A program made the position numbers and the translations under genes. A DNA stretch of 64,000 bases from Gammaproteobacteria bacterium (GTDB lineage: Bacteria; Pseudomonadota; Gammaproteobacteria; Pseudomonadales; Pseudohongiellaceae), in NCBI GenBank assembly GCA_002730035.1, contig PBYU01000050.1, positions 129,678-193,677 of the forward strand, written 5' to 3'. Within the stretch, counting starts at the first letter, position 1. Each line of letters opens with the position of its first letter. Under the pieces are notes generated by a model. It worked only from the letters and a program-made list of their open reading frames with translations. It did not search any database and was not told where the DNA came from. Positions 17,004 to 25,201 of this stretch are shown piece after piece.

Positions 17004-18710
17004 TTACAGGTTGCCTTGCGTCATCTGTTCGATGAGGTAATCGGACTGCCGCCATGCCAGGGCCATAATGGTCCATGTGGGATTCTTGTCCGCCTGGGAG
17101 ACGAACGGTCCGGCATCGGCAATGAAGACATTACTGGCATCGTGCAATTGTCCGAACTCATTGGTTACCGATGTAGCCGGGTCCGTGCCCATACGCGTGG
17201 TGCCCACCTCATGAATAATCTCACCGGGCTTAGTGAGGCCATAGTCGCGATCGGCGCCGGCCTTGCTGCCTAACAAGATGCCACCCGATGCTTCCAGCAA
17301 CTCTTCCATGGTGTCCTGCATGTGTCTGGCCTGATTTATCTCGTGCTCCGTCCAGTGATAATCGAAACGCAGCACCGGGATTCCCCATTCATCGACTACG
17401 GTTGGGTCCAATTCACAACGGTTTGTGTACTGTGGGACGCTTTCGCCGCGGCAAGCGATACTGAGGCGTGAGCCGTAGAATTTGCGGATATCATCACGCA
17501 ACTGATTGCCGTAACCGCCGACCCGCTCGCCAATGAAGTCATTGTATTGATTGACGGCAAAACCAAAACCGTAGGAGGGCATACCCATGCCGCCACCGAT
17601 TTCCAGGTGATAACCACGAGTGAAATCGAGCTTGGCGTCTTCCAGCCACCAGGGAGTATATACATGCATACCTCCGACGCCGTCTTCGTTATAGATTTCG
17701 CGGTCCATTAATTCCGGCAAGAAGGCCGCGCGGCTGGCGCCGGTAGAATCATGCAGGTAACGGCCCACATGATCGCTGTTATTGCCTAATCCATTGCTGT
17801 GTTGTGCGCTTCTCGAATTCAGCAGGATGCGCGCCGAACTACAGGCCGACGCGGCCAGCACGACACTACGGCCCTTGAGTTGATACTCCAGGCGGTCCTC
17901 TTTGTTAATATAAGACACTCCGGTCGCCAACCCTTCCTCGTCGGTGATGATCTCCCTCACCATCGAGTTAGTATAAAGGTCTACCTGGCCCCCTCTAATG
18001 GCAGGATAGATAAGCACGGTGCCAGAAGAGAAGTCGGCGTGAATGCCACAGGCACGGCTACACTGGCTACAATAGAAGCACACGCCGCGATCGTTGTTGA
18101 TGCGCTTGGTGAGAATGGATTTGCGGGCCGGATAAACTGGTACGCCAGACTTTTTTGCACCGTCGATGTAGTACAGTTCATGTAGTCTGGGTTTCGGCGC
18201 GGGAAGAAAGAAACCATCCGGATCGTTGTACAATCCTTCGTTGCTGCCATACACGCCGATTAGCTTGTCGACCTTGTCATAGTAAGGTTTGATGTCTTCG
18301 TAGCCGATCGGCCAGTTGTCCCCCAGCCCATCGCTGTCTTTGCGTTTAAAATCCAGTGGGCCGAAACGCAGCGAGATTCGACCCCAATGATTGGTGCGAC
18401 CACCCAGCATGCGACCACGCCACCACATGAAGTCGGTATCGTCTTTCATGGTGTAGGGTTCGCCGTCCAGTTCCCAACCGCCAATGCAGGAATTGTAGTC
18501 GCCGAATGGGCGTAGTCGGGTGCTGGCACCGCGTCGAGGAGACTCCCAGGGGTAGCGGAGTTGGGTACGCTGCTCCTCATCGGCCGGGTCGTAATAGGCG
18601 CCAGCTTCCACCAGGGCTACCTTCAGTCCCGCATTGGCTAGCTGATGCGTGGCCATGCCCCCACCGGCGCCGGAACCGATGATGATTACGTCATACTCTT
18701 GCTCGGCCAT
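17004..18710 (-). CDS. GMC-family FAD-dependent sugar dehydrogenase, large subunit
   Basis: The N-terminus carries the Rossmann FAD site 'DVIIIGSGAGGGMATHQLA' and the following 'VALVEAG'. 'GRMLGGRTNHWG' is the GMC substrate/flavin loop. 'CFYCSQCSRACG' is a cysteine cluster seen in gluconate and glucoside dehydrogenase large subunits, which may bind an iron-sulfur centre. The C-terminus has 'HEVGTTRMGTDP' and 'NPTWTIMALAWR', holding the catalytic His/Asn pair. Together with subunit 3 it probably oxidises a sugar hydroxyl (for example C3 of a glycoside) and passes electrons to the respiratory chain. The two TIM-barrel proteins and the Gfo/Idh/MocA enzyme of the operon are usual partners in 3-keto-sugar metabolism. 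Confidence 0.88.
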   Translation of the reverse strand: MAEQEYDVIIIGSGAGGGMATHQLANAGLKVALVEAGAYYDPADEEQRTQLRYPWESPRRGASTRLRPFGDYNSCIGGWELDGEPYTMKDDTDFMWWRGRMLGGRTNHWGRISLRFGPLDFKRKDSDGLGDNWPIGYEDIKPYYDKVDKLIGVYGSNEGLYNDPDGFFLPAPKPRLHELYYIDGAKKSGVPVYPARKSILTKRINNDRGVCFYCSQCSRACGIHADFSSGTVLIYPAIRGGQVDLYTNSMVREIITDEEGLATGVSYINKEDRLEYQLKGRSVVLAASACSSARILLNSRSAQHSNGLGNNSDHVGRYLHDSTGASRAAFLPELMDREIYNEDGVGGMHVYTPWWLEDAKLDFTRGYHLEIGGGMGMPSYGFGFAVNQYNDFIGERVGGYGNQLRDDIRKFYGSRLSIACRGESVPQYTNRCELDPTVVDEWGIPVLRFDYHWTEHEINQARHMQDTMEELLEASGGILLGSKAGADRDYGLTKPGEIIHEVGTTRMGTDPATSVTNEFGQLHDASNVFIADAGPFVSQADKNPTWTIMALAWRQSDYLIEQMTQGNL

Positions 18711-18726
18711 GCGCCCTCGTTACTCT

Positions 18727-19584
18727 CTAAAAACGGATATTGTTCACAGCGTTATAACTGTAAGCGATGGAGTTGACGCCGTCGGTGGGGAAGTCATGTT
18801 CGATGAGGTAGTGCTTGAAGCCGGCGCTGTCGGCGTGGCTGAAGATGTCGGTAAAATCAATCACGCCTCTACCCACGTCCGCCATCTGGCCTTCGGCAGT
18901 TCTGTCTTTGACATGCAGCATCGGGAAGCGGCCGGGGAACTGATTGAAGTAAGGAATTGGATCATGGCCAGCATTAATGATCCAGAACAGGTCCATCTCG
19001 AAGGCAACCAGATCTGGCTCGGTCAGAGTCGTCAGGTAGTCATAGCCGATCTTGCCCCTCTCCTGCACCACGAATTCGAAATCGTGATTGTGGTAACCCA
19101 TTTGGATACCGGCTTGTCTGGTCTGTTCACCGGCACGATTTAGCATGTCGGCGTGGCGCTCGTAATGTTCGAGAGTCCTCTCATCTCCCGGTATGGAGGG
19201 AAGAACTATGTACTTTTGTCCGAGAGTCGTGGCGGTTTCGATTTCCTGCTGCAGATCGTTGCGAATGGCGCCTAACTGGATGTGAGCCGCCGGTGAAGTC
19301 ATCCCGAAACCATCGAGTAGACGTCGAACTTCCGCTGCGGACTTGCCGTGGTAACCGGCAAATTCGATTTCCTTGAATCCCAGCTCCGCCAGTTGTTCGA
19401 GGGTGCCTTCGAAGTCCTCTGCCATCTCGGCTCTGAGTGAATAGAGTTGCAGGCCGATATTCTCGACACGACGGCCCTGGGCGGAAGCCAGACCCAGCGG
19501 GCTGGCGGCGATGGCACTGACCACGGCAGCTTGCTTGAGAAAATCCCGACGGGATTGGCGGGGAGATTGAAATTGTTTGCGCAT
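18727..19584 (-). CDS. Exported sugar phosphate isomerase/epimerase-like TIM-barrel protein
   Basis: The leader 'QSRRDFLKQAAVVSAIAAS' is a good twin-arginine signal, so the protein is probably exported folded. The body is a xylose-isomerase-like (AP endonuclease 2) barrel: 'NIGLQLYSLRAEM', 'ELGFKEIEFAGYHGKSA', 'MGYHNHDFEF' and 'FEMDLFWIINAG', with His, Glu and Asp residues at the metal positions. AAGGAG nine bases upstream supports the start. In GMC-containing operons such proteins have been linked to epimerisation or beta-elimination of 3-keto-glycosides. The exact reaction here is inference. Confidence 0.85.
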   Translation of the reverse strand: MRKQFQSPRQSRRDFLKQAAVVSAIAASPLGLASAQGRRVENIGLQLYSLRAEMAEDFEGTLEQLAELGFKEIEFAGYHGKSAAEVRRLLDGFGMTSPAAHIQLGAIRNDLQQEIETATTLGQKYIVLPSIPGDERTLEHYERHADMLNRAGEQTRQAGIQMGYHNHDFEFVVQERGKIGYDYLTTLTEPDLVAFEMDLFWIINAGHDPIPYFNQFPGRFPMLHVKDRTAEGQMADVGRGVIDFTDIFSHADSAGFKHYLIEHDFPTDGVNSIAYSYNAVNNIRF

Positions 19585-19639
19585 CGTTGTTCTTCTCCTT
19601 CGACGGTAAGAACTGGAAGTCCAGTGTATCTTAATCGGA

Positions 19640-20785
19640 TTATTTTTCCAGGCTCTGCCAGATCGATCCCGCCTGATTGGAAGCCACGGCCTTCTCTATA
19701 AAGCGCATGCCGCGCAGTCCATCGGACACTGTCGGTACCAGTGATTCGGTACTATCTCCCTGACGGTGTGCCTCGATCAGGTCGGCAGTCTCCCGGTAGA
19801 GATTGGCGAAGCCTTCCAGGAATCCTTCCGGATGACCTGCCGGTATGCGGGTGGCCGCCGCGGCCGATTCACCTACGCTCGATCCACCCCGGGTAAGCGT
19901 CTGGCGCGCTTCGCCCAGGGGAGTGTATTGCAGGTAGTTAGGATCTTCCTGTGACCACTGCAATCCCCCTCTGCTGCCGTAGAATCTGAGTTGCAGCCCA
20001 TTTTCCTTGCCGCTGGCGACCTGGCTGCACCACAACATGCCTTTGGCGCCATTGCTGTAATGCAGCAGGATGTTGGCATTGTCATCCAGACTACGACCCA
20101 CAACAAAGGCATCCAGATCGGCGAGCAGCGACTTGGCTTTCAAGCCGCTGACGAACTCGGCCAGGTGGAATGCATGGGTACCGATATCGGCGATGGAGCC
20201 GCCAGCACCGCCCTGGTCGGGATCTGTACGCCAGGTGGCCTGCTTCTGGCCACTGGCCTCGATGTTAGTTGCCAGCCAGTCTTGGGCATACTCGATCTGG
20301 ATAATACGGATATTGCCCAGCTTGCCCGCCGCTACCATCTGACGTGCCTGGCGCACCATGGGATAGCCGCTGTAGTTATAAGTGACGGTAAACACCAGAC
20401 CGCTCTCAGTGGCGAGTGTTGCCAGCGCTTCGGCATCGTCCAGGTTCGCGGTCAGTGGTTTGTCACAGATGACATGAATGCCGGCCTTGAGAAAGGCTTT
20501 CGCCGCTGCGCAGTGCAGGTGGTTGGGAGTGACGATGGCGACGGCTTCAATACCGCTCTTTAATTTGCCCTCCCTCGATGCCATCTCCTCGAAACTGGCA
20601 TAGCTGCGTTTGGGATCGATACCCAATTCCGCCGCTGAGTCCGTGGCGCGCTGCGGGTCGCTGCTCAGTGCACCGGCAACCAGTTCGAAGCGATTATCCA
20701 GGCGAGCCGCGATACGATGGACTTCGCCGATGAAGGCGCCCTGACCACCGCCAACCATTCCCAGTCGAATCTTGGCGCTGCTCAT
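19640..20785 (-). CDS. Gfo/Idh/MocA family NAD(P)-dependent oxidoreductase
   Basis: A 381-residue cytoplasmic enzyme. The Rossmann motif 'LGMVGGGQGAFIGEVHR' is followed by 'IVTPNHLHCAAAKAFLKAG' and the signature 'VICDKPLTANLDDAEAL', whose EKP-like Lys is catalytic. 'GGAGGSIADIGTHAFHLAEF' provides the Asp and His that act on the substrate. These enzymes oxidise or reduce hydroxyls of sugars and cyclitols. Its start overlaps the stop of the upstream isomerase-like gene by four bases, so the two are coupled. Confidence 0.9.
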   Translation of the reverse strand: MSSAKIRLGMVGGGQGAFIGEVHRIAARLDNRFELVAGALSSDPQRATDSAAELGIDPKRSYASFEEMASREGKLKSGIEAVAIVTPNHLHCAAAKAFLKAGIHVICDKPLTANLDDAEALATLATESGLVFTVTYNYSGYPMVRQARQMVAAGKLGNIRIIQIEYAQDWLATNIEASGQKQATWRTDPDQGGAGGSIADIGTHAFHLAEFVSGLKAKSLLADLDAFVVGRSLDDNANILLHYSNGAKGMLWCSQVASGKENGLQLRFYGSRGGLQWSQEDPNYLQYTPLGEARQTLTRGGSSVGESAAAATRIPAGHPEGFLEGFANLYRETADLIEAHRQGDSTESLVPTVSDGLRGMRFIEKAVASNQAGSIWQSLEK

Positions 20786-21837
20786 TCAATCCCCAGGATG
20801 CGTCTATTTGCGGCTTGGTCGGTACCGCCATCGGCAAAATCATCGAATGCCTTGTCTGCCACCCGGATAATGTGTTCGTTGATGAATGCTGCGCCTTGGC
20901 TTGCTCCATCTTCTTGATGCTTCAGGCAGCATTCCCATTCGAGTACCGCCCAGCCTTCGAAATCGTGACTGGCGAGCTTCGAAAAAATGCCCTTGAAGTC
21001 TACCTGACCGTCGCCCAGCGAACGAAAGCGACCGGCGCGATCCACCCAGGATTGATACCCGCCGTACACGCCTTGCTTGGCGGTGGGATTAAACTCGGCG
21101 TCTTTAATGTGGACCAGTTTGATGCGATCCCGGTACTCGTCCATGAAGCCGAGGTAATCCAGTTGTTGCAGCACGAAGTGGCTGGGGTCAAACAGGATAT
21201 TGCAACGCCTATGATTGTTAACGCGCTCGAGAAACATCTCAAAGCTGATTCCATCGTGCAGGTCTTCGCCGGGATGAATCTCGAAGCCGATATCCACGCC
21301 GTTTGCATCGAAGGCATCGAGAATAGGTAGCCAGCGCCTGGCCAGTTCATCGAAGGCGGTTTCCACGAGGCCCGGCGGACGCTGTGGCCAGGGATAGAAA
21401 TAGGGCCAGGCCAGAGCACCGGAAAAACTGGCGTGAGTTGTTAATCCCAACTGTTGTGATGCCTTGGCAGCATTCAGCATCTGTTGCTTCGCCCACTCGG
21501 TGCGTGCCTTAGGATTACCGCGGACTTCCGCTGCAGCGAAGCCATCAAACATCTCGTCGTAGGCTGGGTGCACTGCCACCAACTGGCCCTGCAGATGGGT
21601 GGAGAGCTCGGTTATCTCGATGCCATGCTGCGCCAGTACTCCTTTGACTTCGTCGCAATAGTCCTGGCTTTCTGCTGCCTTTTTCAGATCGATGAGACGT
21701 TCGTCCCAGCTGGGTATTTGTACGCCCTTGAAGCCAAGCTTCGCAGCCCAGGCGCCAATCTCATCCAGTGAATTGAAAGGGCATTCGTCAGCAGCAAACT
21801 GTGCCAGAAAGATTGCCGGACCTTTTATTGTTTTCAT
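20782..21837 (-). CDS. Sugar phosphate isomerase/epimerase (TIM-barrel), cytoplasmic
   Basis: First gene of the operon. There is no signal peptide. The barrel shows 'AKLGFKGVQIPSWDE', 'GFEIHPGEDLHDG', 'NILFDPSHFVLQQLDYLGF' and 'LVHIKDAEF'. These contain the Glu, Asp, His and Glu ligands expected for a metal-dependent isomerase of the IolE/xylose-isomerase-like superfamily. At 351 residues it is longer than simple epimerases. With the Gfo/Idh/MocA partner it likely processes the oxidised sugar after import. The exact substrate is unknown. Confidence 0.87.
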   Translation of the reverse strand: MKTIKGPAIFLAQFAADECPFNSLDEIGAWAAKLGFKGVQIPSWDERLIDLKKAAESQDYCDEVKGVLAQHGIEITELSTHLQGQLVAVHPAYDEMFDGFAAAEVRGNPKARTEWAKQQMLNAAKASQQLGLTTHASFSGALAWPYFYPWPQRPPGLVETAFDELARRWLPILDAFDANGVDIGFEIHPGEDLHDGISFEMFLERVNNHRRCNILFDPSHFVLQQLDYLGFMDEYRDRIKLVHIKDAEFNPTAKQGVYGGYQSWVDRAGRFRSLGDGQVDFKGIFSKLASHDFEGWAVLEWECCLKHQEDGASQGAAFINEHIIRVADKAFDDFADGGTDQAANRRILGIE

Positions 21838-22090
21838 TTACTCGATCTACACATCTAGTCGATGGTTAAAACATGAGTGAGGGCTTTCACGCATTGAGAT
21901 TCTGCTTATGTAATAAATGGAGAACCCGGTAGGTACTCACCATTTGAGCTGTGTCGATTTACCAGCTCAGCTCCCCGCTTGTTGTAGGGACAAGTTATTA
22001 CAAAAAGTGACGCAATGTAATAGGCAGGACCGAAATTAGTCCACCGGGCACTGGCGGGGCATCTTGTGGCGAGTCTTGGATTGAGAAAGT

Positions 22091-22591
22091 CTAGAAACTG
22101 CACTCCGAGGCTTCGAGCTGGATGCGGATTTCATTGCCATCTTTATCCACGTTGCGCTCGAAACAGTTACCTTCCAGGTCGCGTAACAGGCGTCGACCGG
22201 AAGCTACAGGAGTACTACTGCCGGAGGTACGATTCTTCACGTAAACCACTTCCCGTGTACGTGTGACCGGGCGCGTGTAAGTCACTCTGTCATAGCGCCT
22301 GGAATAACGTGGATAGCTCAGCAGTGAACCCAGTACCAAGCCACCTACGAAGGCACCGGAATCGTAGTGCCGGCGTCGATACCGCGGGTAGTAGCCACCA
22401 TAGCCGAAATCGAAATAGCTGCCACCGCGACGATAGCCATAATTGTAGGAGTTGTATCGGGAGGGGTAATAGTTTCCATAGTCGCCATAATAGCCACTGT
22501 AGCCACGTCTGCCGTAACGACTATCGGCAGATGCCGATTGACTGATAACCAGCACCGCAATTACAGATAAACTCAATATCAGTTTTTTCAT
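22091..22591 (-). CDS. Secreted Tyr/Gly/Arg-rich protein of unknown function
   Basis: A signal peptide ('MKKLILSLSVIAVLVISQSA') precedes a low-complexity stretch (about residues 25-95) made almost only of Tyr, Gly, Arg, Ser and Asn, such as 'RYGRRGYSGYYGDYG'. A short glycine-zipper-like segment ('GAFVGGLVLGSLLSYP') and a more ordinary C-terminus with two cysteines ('LEGNCFERN', 'EASECSF') follow. AGGTGG lies before the ATG. The composition suggests an envelope or surface protein. No family can be named. It ends in TAG. Confidence 0.7.
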   Translation of the reverse strand: MKKLILSLSVIAVLVISQSASADSRYGRRGYSGYYGDYGNYYPSRYNSYNYGYRRGGSYFDFGYGGYYPRYRRRHYDSGAFVGGLVLGSLLSYPRYSRRYDRVTYTRPVTRTREVVYVKNRTSGSSTPVASGRRLLRDLEGNCFERNVDKDGNEIRIQLEASECSF

Positions 22592-22811
22592 AACACCACC
22601 TACTTCTAATCTATTAGTCTCTGAACAACTTGCAAATTGACTCCATTGTGATGATACACAGGCAGTATGAACAGAAGCTGAATAATCTGAATGAGTGGTG
22701 AGGGTTTGCGATTCGATTGGTAATCAGTTCGCCGGGGTGCCCGAGGCGAGGAACTCGGGCACCAGGTCCGTCTGACCTGCTGCGATTCTATCGATCATTG
22801 CGGCTCCGTAT

Positions 22812-23285
22812 TCAGGCGTTTTGCCAGACAGCGTAATTGATCTGACCTGCCAGTCCGTCTTGCCGAAAACCCGCGATAGCCTGATATTCCGGCGAAGAAG
22901 ACATCTGCAGCAATGCCGCGGGGCGCGGGTATTCCACCAGAGCGATAGCGTCCCAATCCCCATTGCCGAGAAAGCACATGGCAGTGGTGCTGGAGAAGAT
23001 GATTCGCGCGCCGACTTTTTCCAGCAATGGGCCAACACCGGCGGAATACTTCGCATACTCGGCAGCGCCACCGTCTGCCTTGAACTTGAGCAGATTCACC
23101 ATGACTACCGGCTGCTCCGGCAGGGCCAGGAATTCCTGCAGTTGTTCTTGAGTGGGGCTGATGGCATTTATTTCTACCACATGGGCGTTAGCAGATTGTG
23201 TGACCCCAAGACCGGATGCAATCGCCAATCCTGCGGCTGAACTGCTACCGAGAAATTGACGCCGGGACAAATTTTGTTTATTCAT
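22812..23285 (-). CDS. Exported DUF1330-like (dimeric alpha/beta barrel) protein
   Basis: The leader 'LSRRQFLGSSSAAGLAIASG' is a twin-arginine signal. The mature part starts with a helix and then 'VVMVNLLKFK', 'EYAKYSAGVGPLLEKVGARI' and 'DAIALVEYPRPAALLQM', the strand-helix pattern of DUF1330/EthD-like ferredoxin-fold dimers, ending at 'INYAVWQNA'. GGAGG is well placed before the ATG. Downstream in another frame is a short ankyrin-like piece ('AAGQTDLVPEFLASG', stop near 22724) that may be a remnant of another gene. Function unknown. Confidence 0.75.
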   Translation of the reverse strand: MNKQNLSRRQFLGSSSAAGLAIASGLGVTQSANAHVVEINAISPTQEQLQEFLALPEQPVVMVNLLKFKADGGAAEYAKYSAGVGPLLEKVGARIIFSSTTAMCFLGNGDWDAIALVEYPRPAALLQMSSSPEYQAIAGFRQDGLAGQINYAVWQNA

Positions 23286-23409
23286 TCAAACCTCCAACAG
23301 TGTAATAGAATCGCTACAGGACGAGTCACTTCTGTTCAGAACAACAGCGAAGTAACCAATTCCTAAACTAATACGTCTGGGAGTAAAAGTATATCGGAGG
23401 AGAGATTTC

Positions 23410-23585
23410 ATGTTTCTAAAGCGTCTGGCGGCACTCGCTGAGATTCTTGCGGTGTTCGCGATGGGCAAGCTTCTCAAATCGGCAGAACACCTACGCTGCT
23501 GGGTCTGGGAGTATTCTGTATTGTAATAATCCTGGCCAACTTGATAAATGAAAAACGTAGTAGAAGCCAGATCGTTACCAAATAG
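23410..23585 (+). pseudogene. Small membrane-protein ORF, apparently frameshifted
   Basis: An ATG at 23410 follows a strong ribosome binding site (GGAGGAGA, seven bases upstream). The frame starts 'MFLKRLAALAEILAVFAMG' and stops at 23524-23526 after 38 codons. A second frame, entered by a shift near 23465, gives 'QIGRTPTLLGLGVFCIVIIL' followed by a basic tail and TAG at 23583-23585. Together they would make a two-helix membrane protein of about 58 residues. The rest of 23286-23760 holds no convincing gene. Confidence 0.35.
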
Positions 23586-23760
23586 ACCCTATCTACTTCA
23601 CTTGCATGTCTTATCGCTCGCAGGCAGGCTAACTCTTCCGCGCTGTCTGTTAACCGAGTTGGAACGGATGGGGCAAATATTGCATTGATCCCGAAACCTT
23701 TATGCGTCAAGGTACAACGAATTCCCCCCATGCCTTACAAGATTGTGAAAGGAGAAAGCC

Positions 23761-24537
23761 GTGCAAGAAGAGAGTCAGGTAAATTCCGATGAGCTCAGGG
23801 CGCAGGTCAAAGAAAAGTACAGGGCTGTGGCAGTCGCACCAGATGCCGAATACCATTTTCATACCGGCAGACCCTTAGCAGCACGACTGGGTTACGATTC
23901 GGCGATAACCGACAGTCTTTCTGATGCGGCAGTGGAATCGTTCGCCGGTGTGGGTAATCCCTTCTCACTTAGAGCGTTGCAACAGGGTGAAAAAATTGTC
24001 GATGCCGGATCTGGTTCCGGGTTCGATTGTTTTGTTGCCGCTACACTCGTCGGAGATCAGGGTCAGGTTGTCGGCGTGGACATGACAGAGGAAATGTTGA
24101 CCAAGTCACGCGCCACGGCAGTAGCGTTAGGTGCTGACAATATCGACATACGGGAAGGCTTACTGGAAGAGTTGCCGCTGCAAGATGCTTGGGCAGACGT
24201 CGTCATCAGCAACGGGGTTATCAACCTCTGCAGTGACAAGCAACGAGCATTCGCTGAGATTTTCAGGGTACTAAAACCGGGCGGGCATCTTCAGTTCGCC
24301 GATATCGCCAACAGTGAACCCGTGCCACAATCGGCGATCAACAACATCGATCTCTGGACCAGCTGAATTGCCGGCGGCCTGCCGTGTGCAGGCTGGGAAA
24401 AGATGCTTCTCGACTCCGGGTTTGAGGATGTGCAGATTGGACCGCCAGTGGATACCTTCGGTGGTGCCTCGGGAGAGACCAATGCCAGGCAATTCGGCGT
24501 ATATGGCTATGCGTTCCTGGCAAGAAAGCCTGGTTGA
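23761..24537 (+). CDS. ArsM-like SAM-dependent methyltransferase, candidate selenoprotein (TGA codon 202)
   Basis: GTG start with AAGGAG seven bases upstream. The SAM fold shows motif I 'IVDAGSGSGFDCFVAA', motif II 'VVGVDMTEEML', 'ADVVISNGVINL' and 'LKPGGHLQFADI', the pattern of arsenite methyltransferase relatives. After 'INNIDLWTS' the frame meets TGA (24364-24366), then continues for 56 sense codons with conserved family sequence: 'IAGGLPCAGWEKMLLDSGFE', 'DTFGGASGETNARQFGVYGY' and 'AFLARKP', ending in TGA at 24535. In ArsM proteins this position is the Cys of 'GC(V/I)AGAL', which binds As(III). A hairpin fitting the bacterial SECIS pattern follows the TGA. Selenocysteine insertion is therefore plausible; the alternative is a Cys-to-stop nonsense mutation. 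Other nonsense-interrupted genes in this window keep that alternative alive. Confidence 0.65.
24364..24395 (+). promoter_or_regulatory. Candidate bacterial SECIS element after the in-frame TGA
   Basis: TGA at 24364-24366 is followed after eight bases by CGGCCTGC (24375-24382), loop CGTGT (24383-24387) and GCAGGCTG (24388-24395). This is an eight-pair stem with one G-U pair. The distance from TGA to the loop is 16 bases and the second loop base is G, both within the published bacterial SECIS model. The hairpin lies within coding sequence, as bacterial SECIS elements do. Confidence 0.5.
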
Positions 24538-24549
24538 TGGCCTGCTGTA

Positions 24550-25029
24550 TTAGAGTTCCATTTCCATCGAAGTGAATGAAACTCCATCCTGCGTTTCTTT
24601 TGGACCAGTCACTCGAAATCCAAAACTTTCGTACACGGGCACTGCCTGCGTGGACGATTTAACCCGGGACGGTGCTTTGTTACCACGCTCAATGCAAATT
24701 GCTTTGGCGGTATTCCAAAGTTCGAGTGCGATACCTTGTCGTCTTTTTTCCGGAATGACAAAAAGCTGATCGATCGTTTGTAGCTTATGAATTGCGATAA
24801 GTCCCACTATAACTTTCTCATTAAAATAGCAGAGCGTCAGGTACTCGCTATTCTGGATTCGATCCCTAATGGGTTCTATTTGGGTGAGGGCTATAAATCG
24901 AGTCCATCCTGTTTCGTCAAAATCTTCTCGACCTGTTTCGCCAGCGCACAGTATCACAGACTTTATCTGTTCGGCATCTTCGGGCTGAGCGAAGCGTATA
25001 GTCATTTTTTGAATAGAAAGTTTAGACAT
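24550..25029 (-). CDS. GNAT family N-acetyltransferase
   Basis: The 159-residue protein matches the GNAT fold: 'IRFAQPEDAEQIKSVI' at the start, 'VGLIAIHKLQTIDQLFVIPE' leading into the acetyl-CoA loop 'KRRQGIALELW', and 'AVPVYESFGFRVTG' at the end. The loop is the R/Q-x-x-G-x-A type. An internal ATG at codon 9 is equally possible, as neither has a good ribosome binding site. The acceptor is unknown. It converges on the methyltransferase gene with 12 bases between stops. Confidence 0.85.
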   Translation of the reverse strand: MSKLSIQKMTIRFAQPEDAEQIKSVILCAGETGREDFDETGWTRFIALTQIEPIRDRIQNSEYLTLCYFNEKVIVGLIAIHKLQTIDQLFVIPEKRRQGIALELWNTAKAICIERGNKAPSRVKSSTQAVPVYESFGFRVTGPKETQDGVSFTSMEMEL

Positions 25030-25201
25030 TGTGAGTCGGCACTTTGCTCAGCGTTGTCCCTTCGAGGATTTGTACGTCGACTTAGAAATTGGTGGGATGG
25101 CAATTGGAAATCGCAACGCCCAAAAAGAAAAGCAAGGAAACCCGGCAAGATGACTCGCGTAGGTTACCCTTGCTTACTTTTTGAATCGCCGGCCGATAAA
25201 T

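Noticed and set aside
22724-23071. Alternative C-terminus of the DUF1330-like protein in another frame
   Set aside because: The main frame ends at a normal family C-terminus ('INYAVWQNA'). The other frame gives an ankyrin-like fragment with no start signal and looks like a remnant rather than a frameshifted extension.
23286-23731. Two minus-strand ORFs (63 and 85 residues) between DUF1330-like and methyltransferase genes
   Set aside because: They overlap the better-supported plus-strand small ORF and show no protein features.
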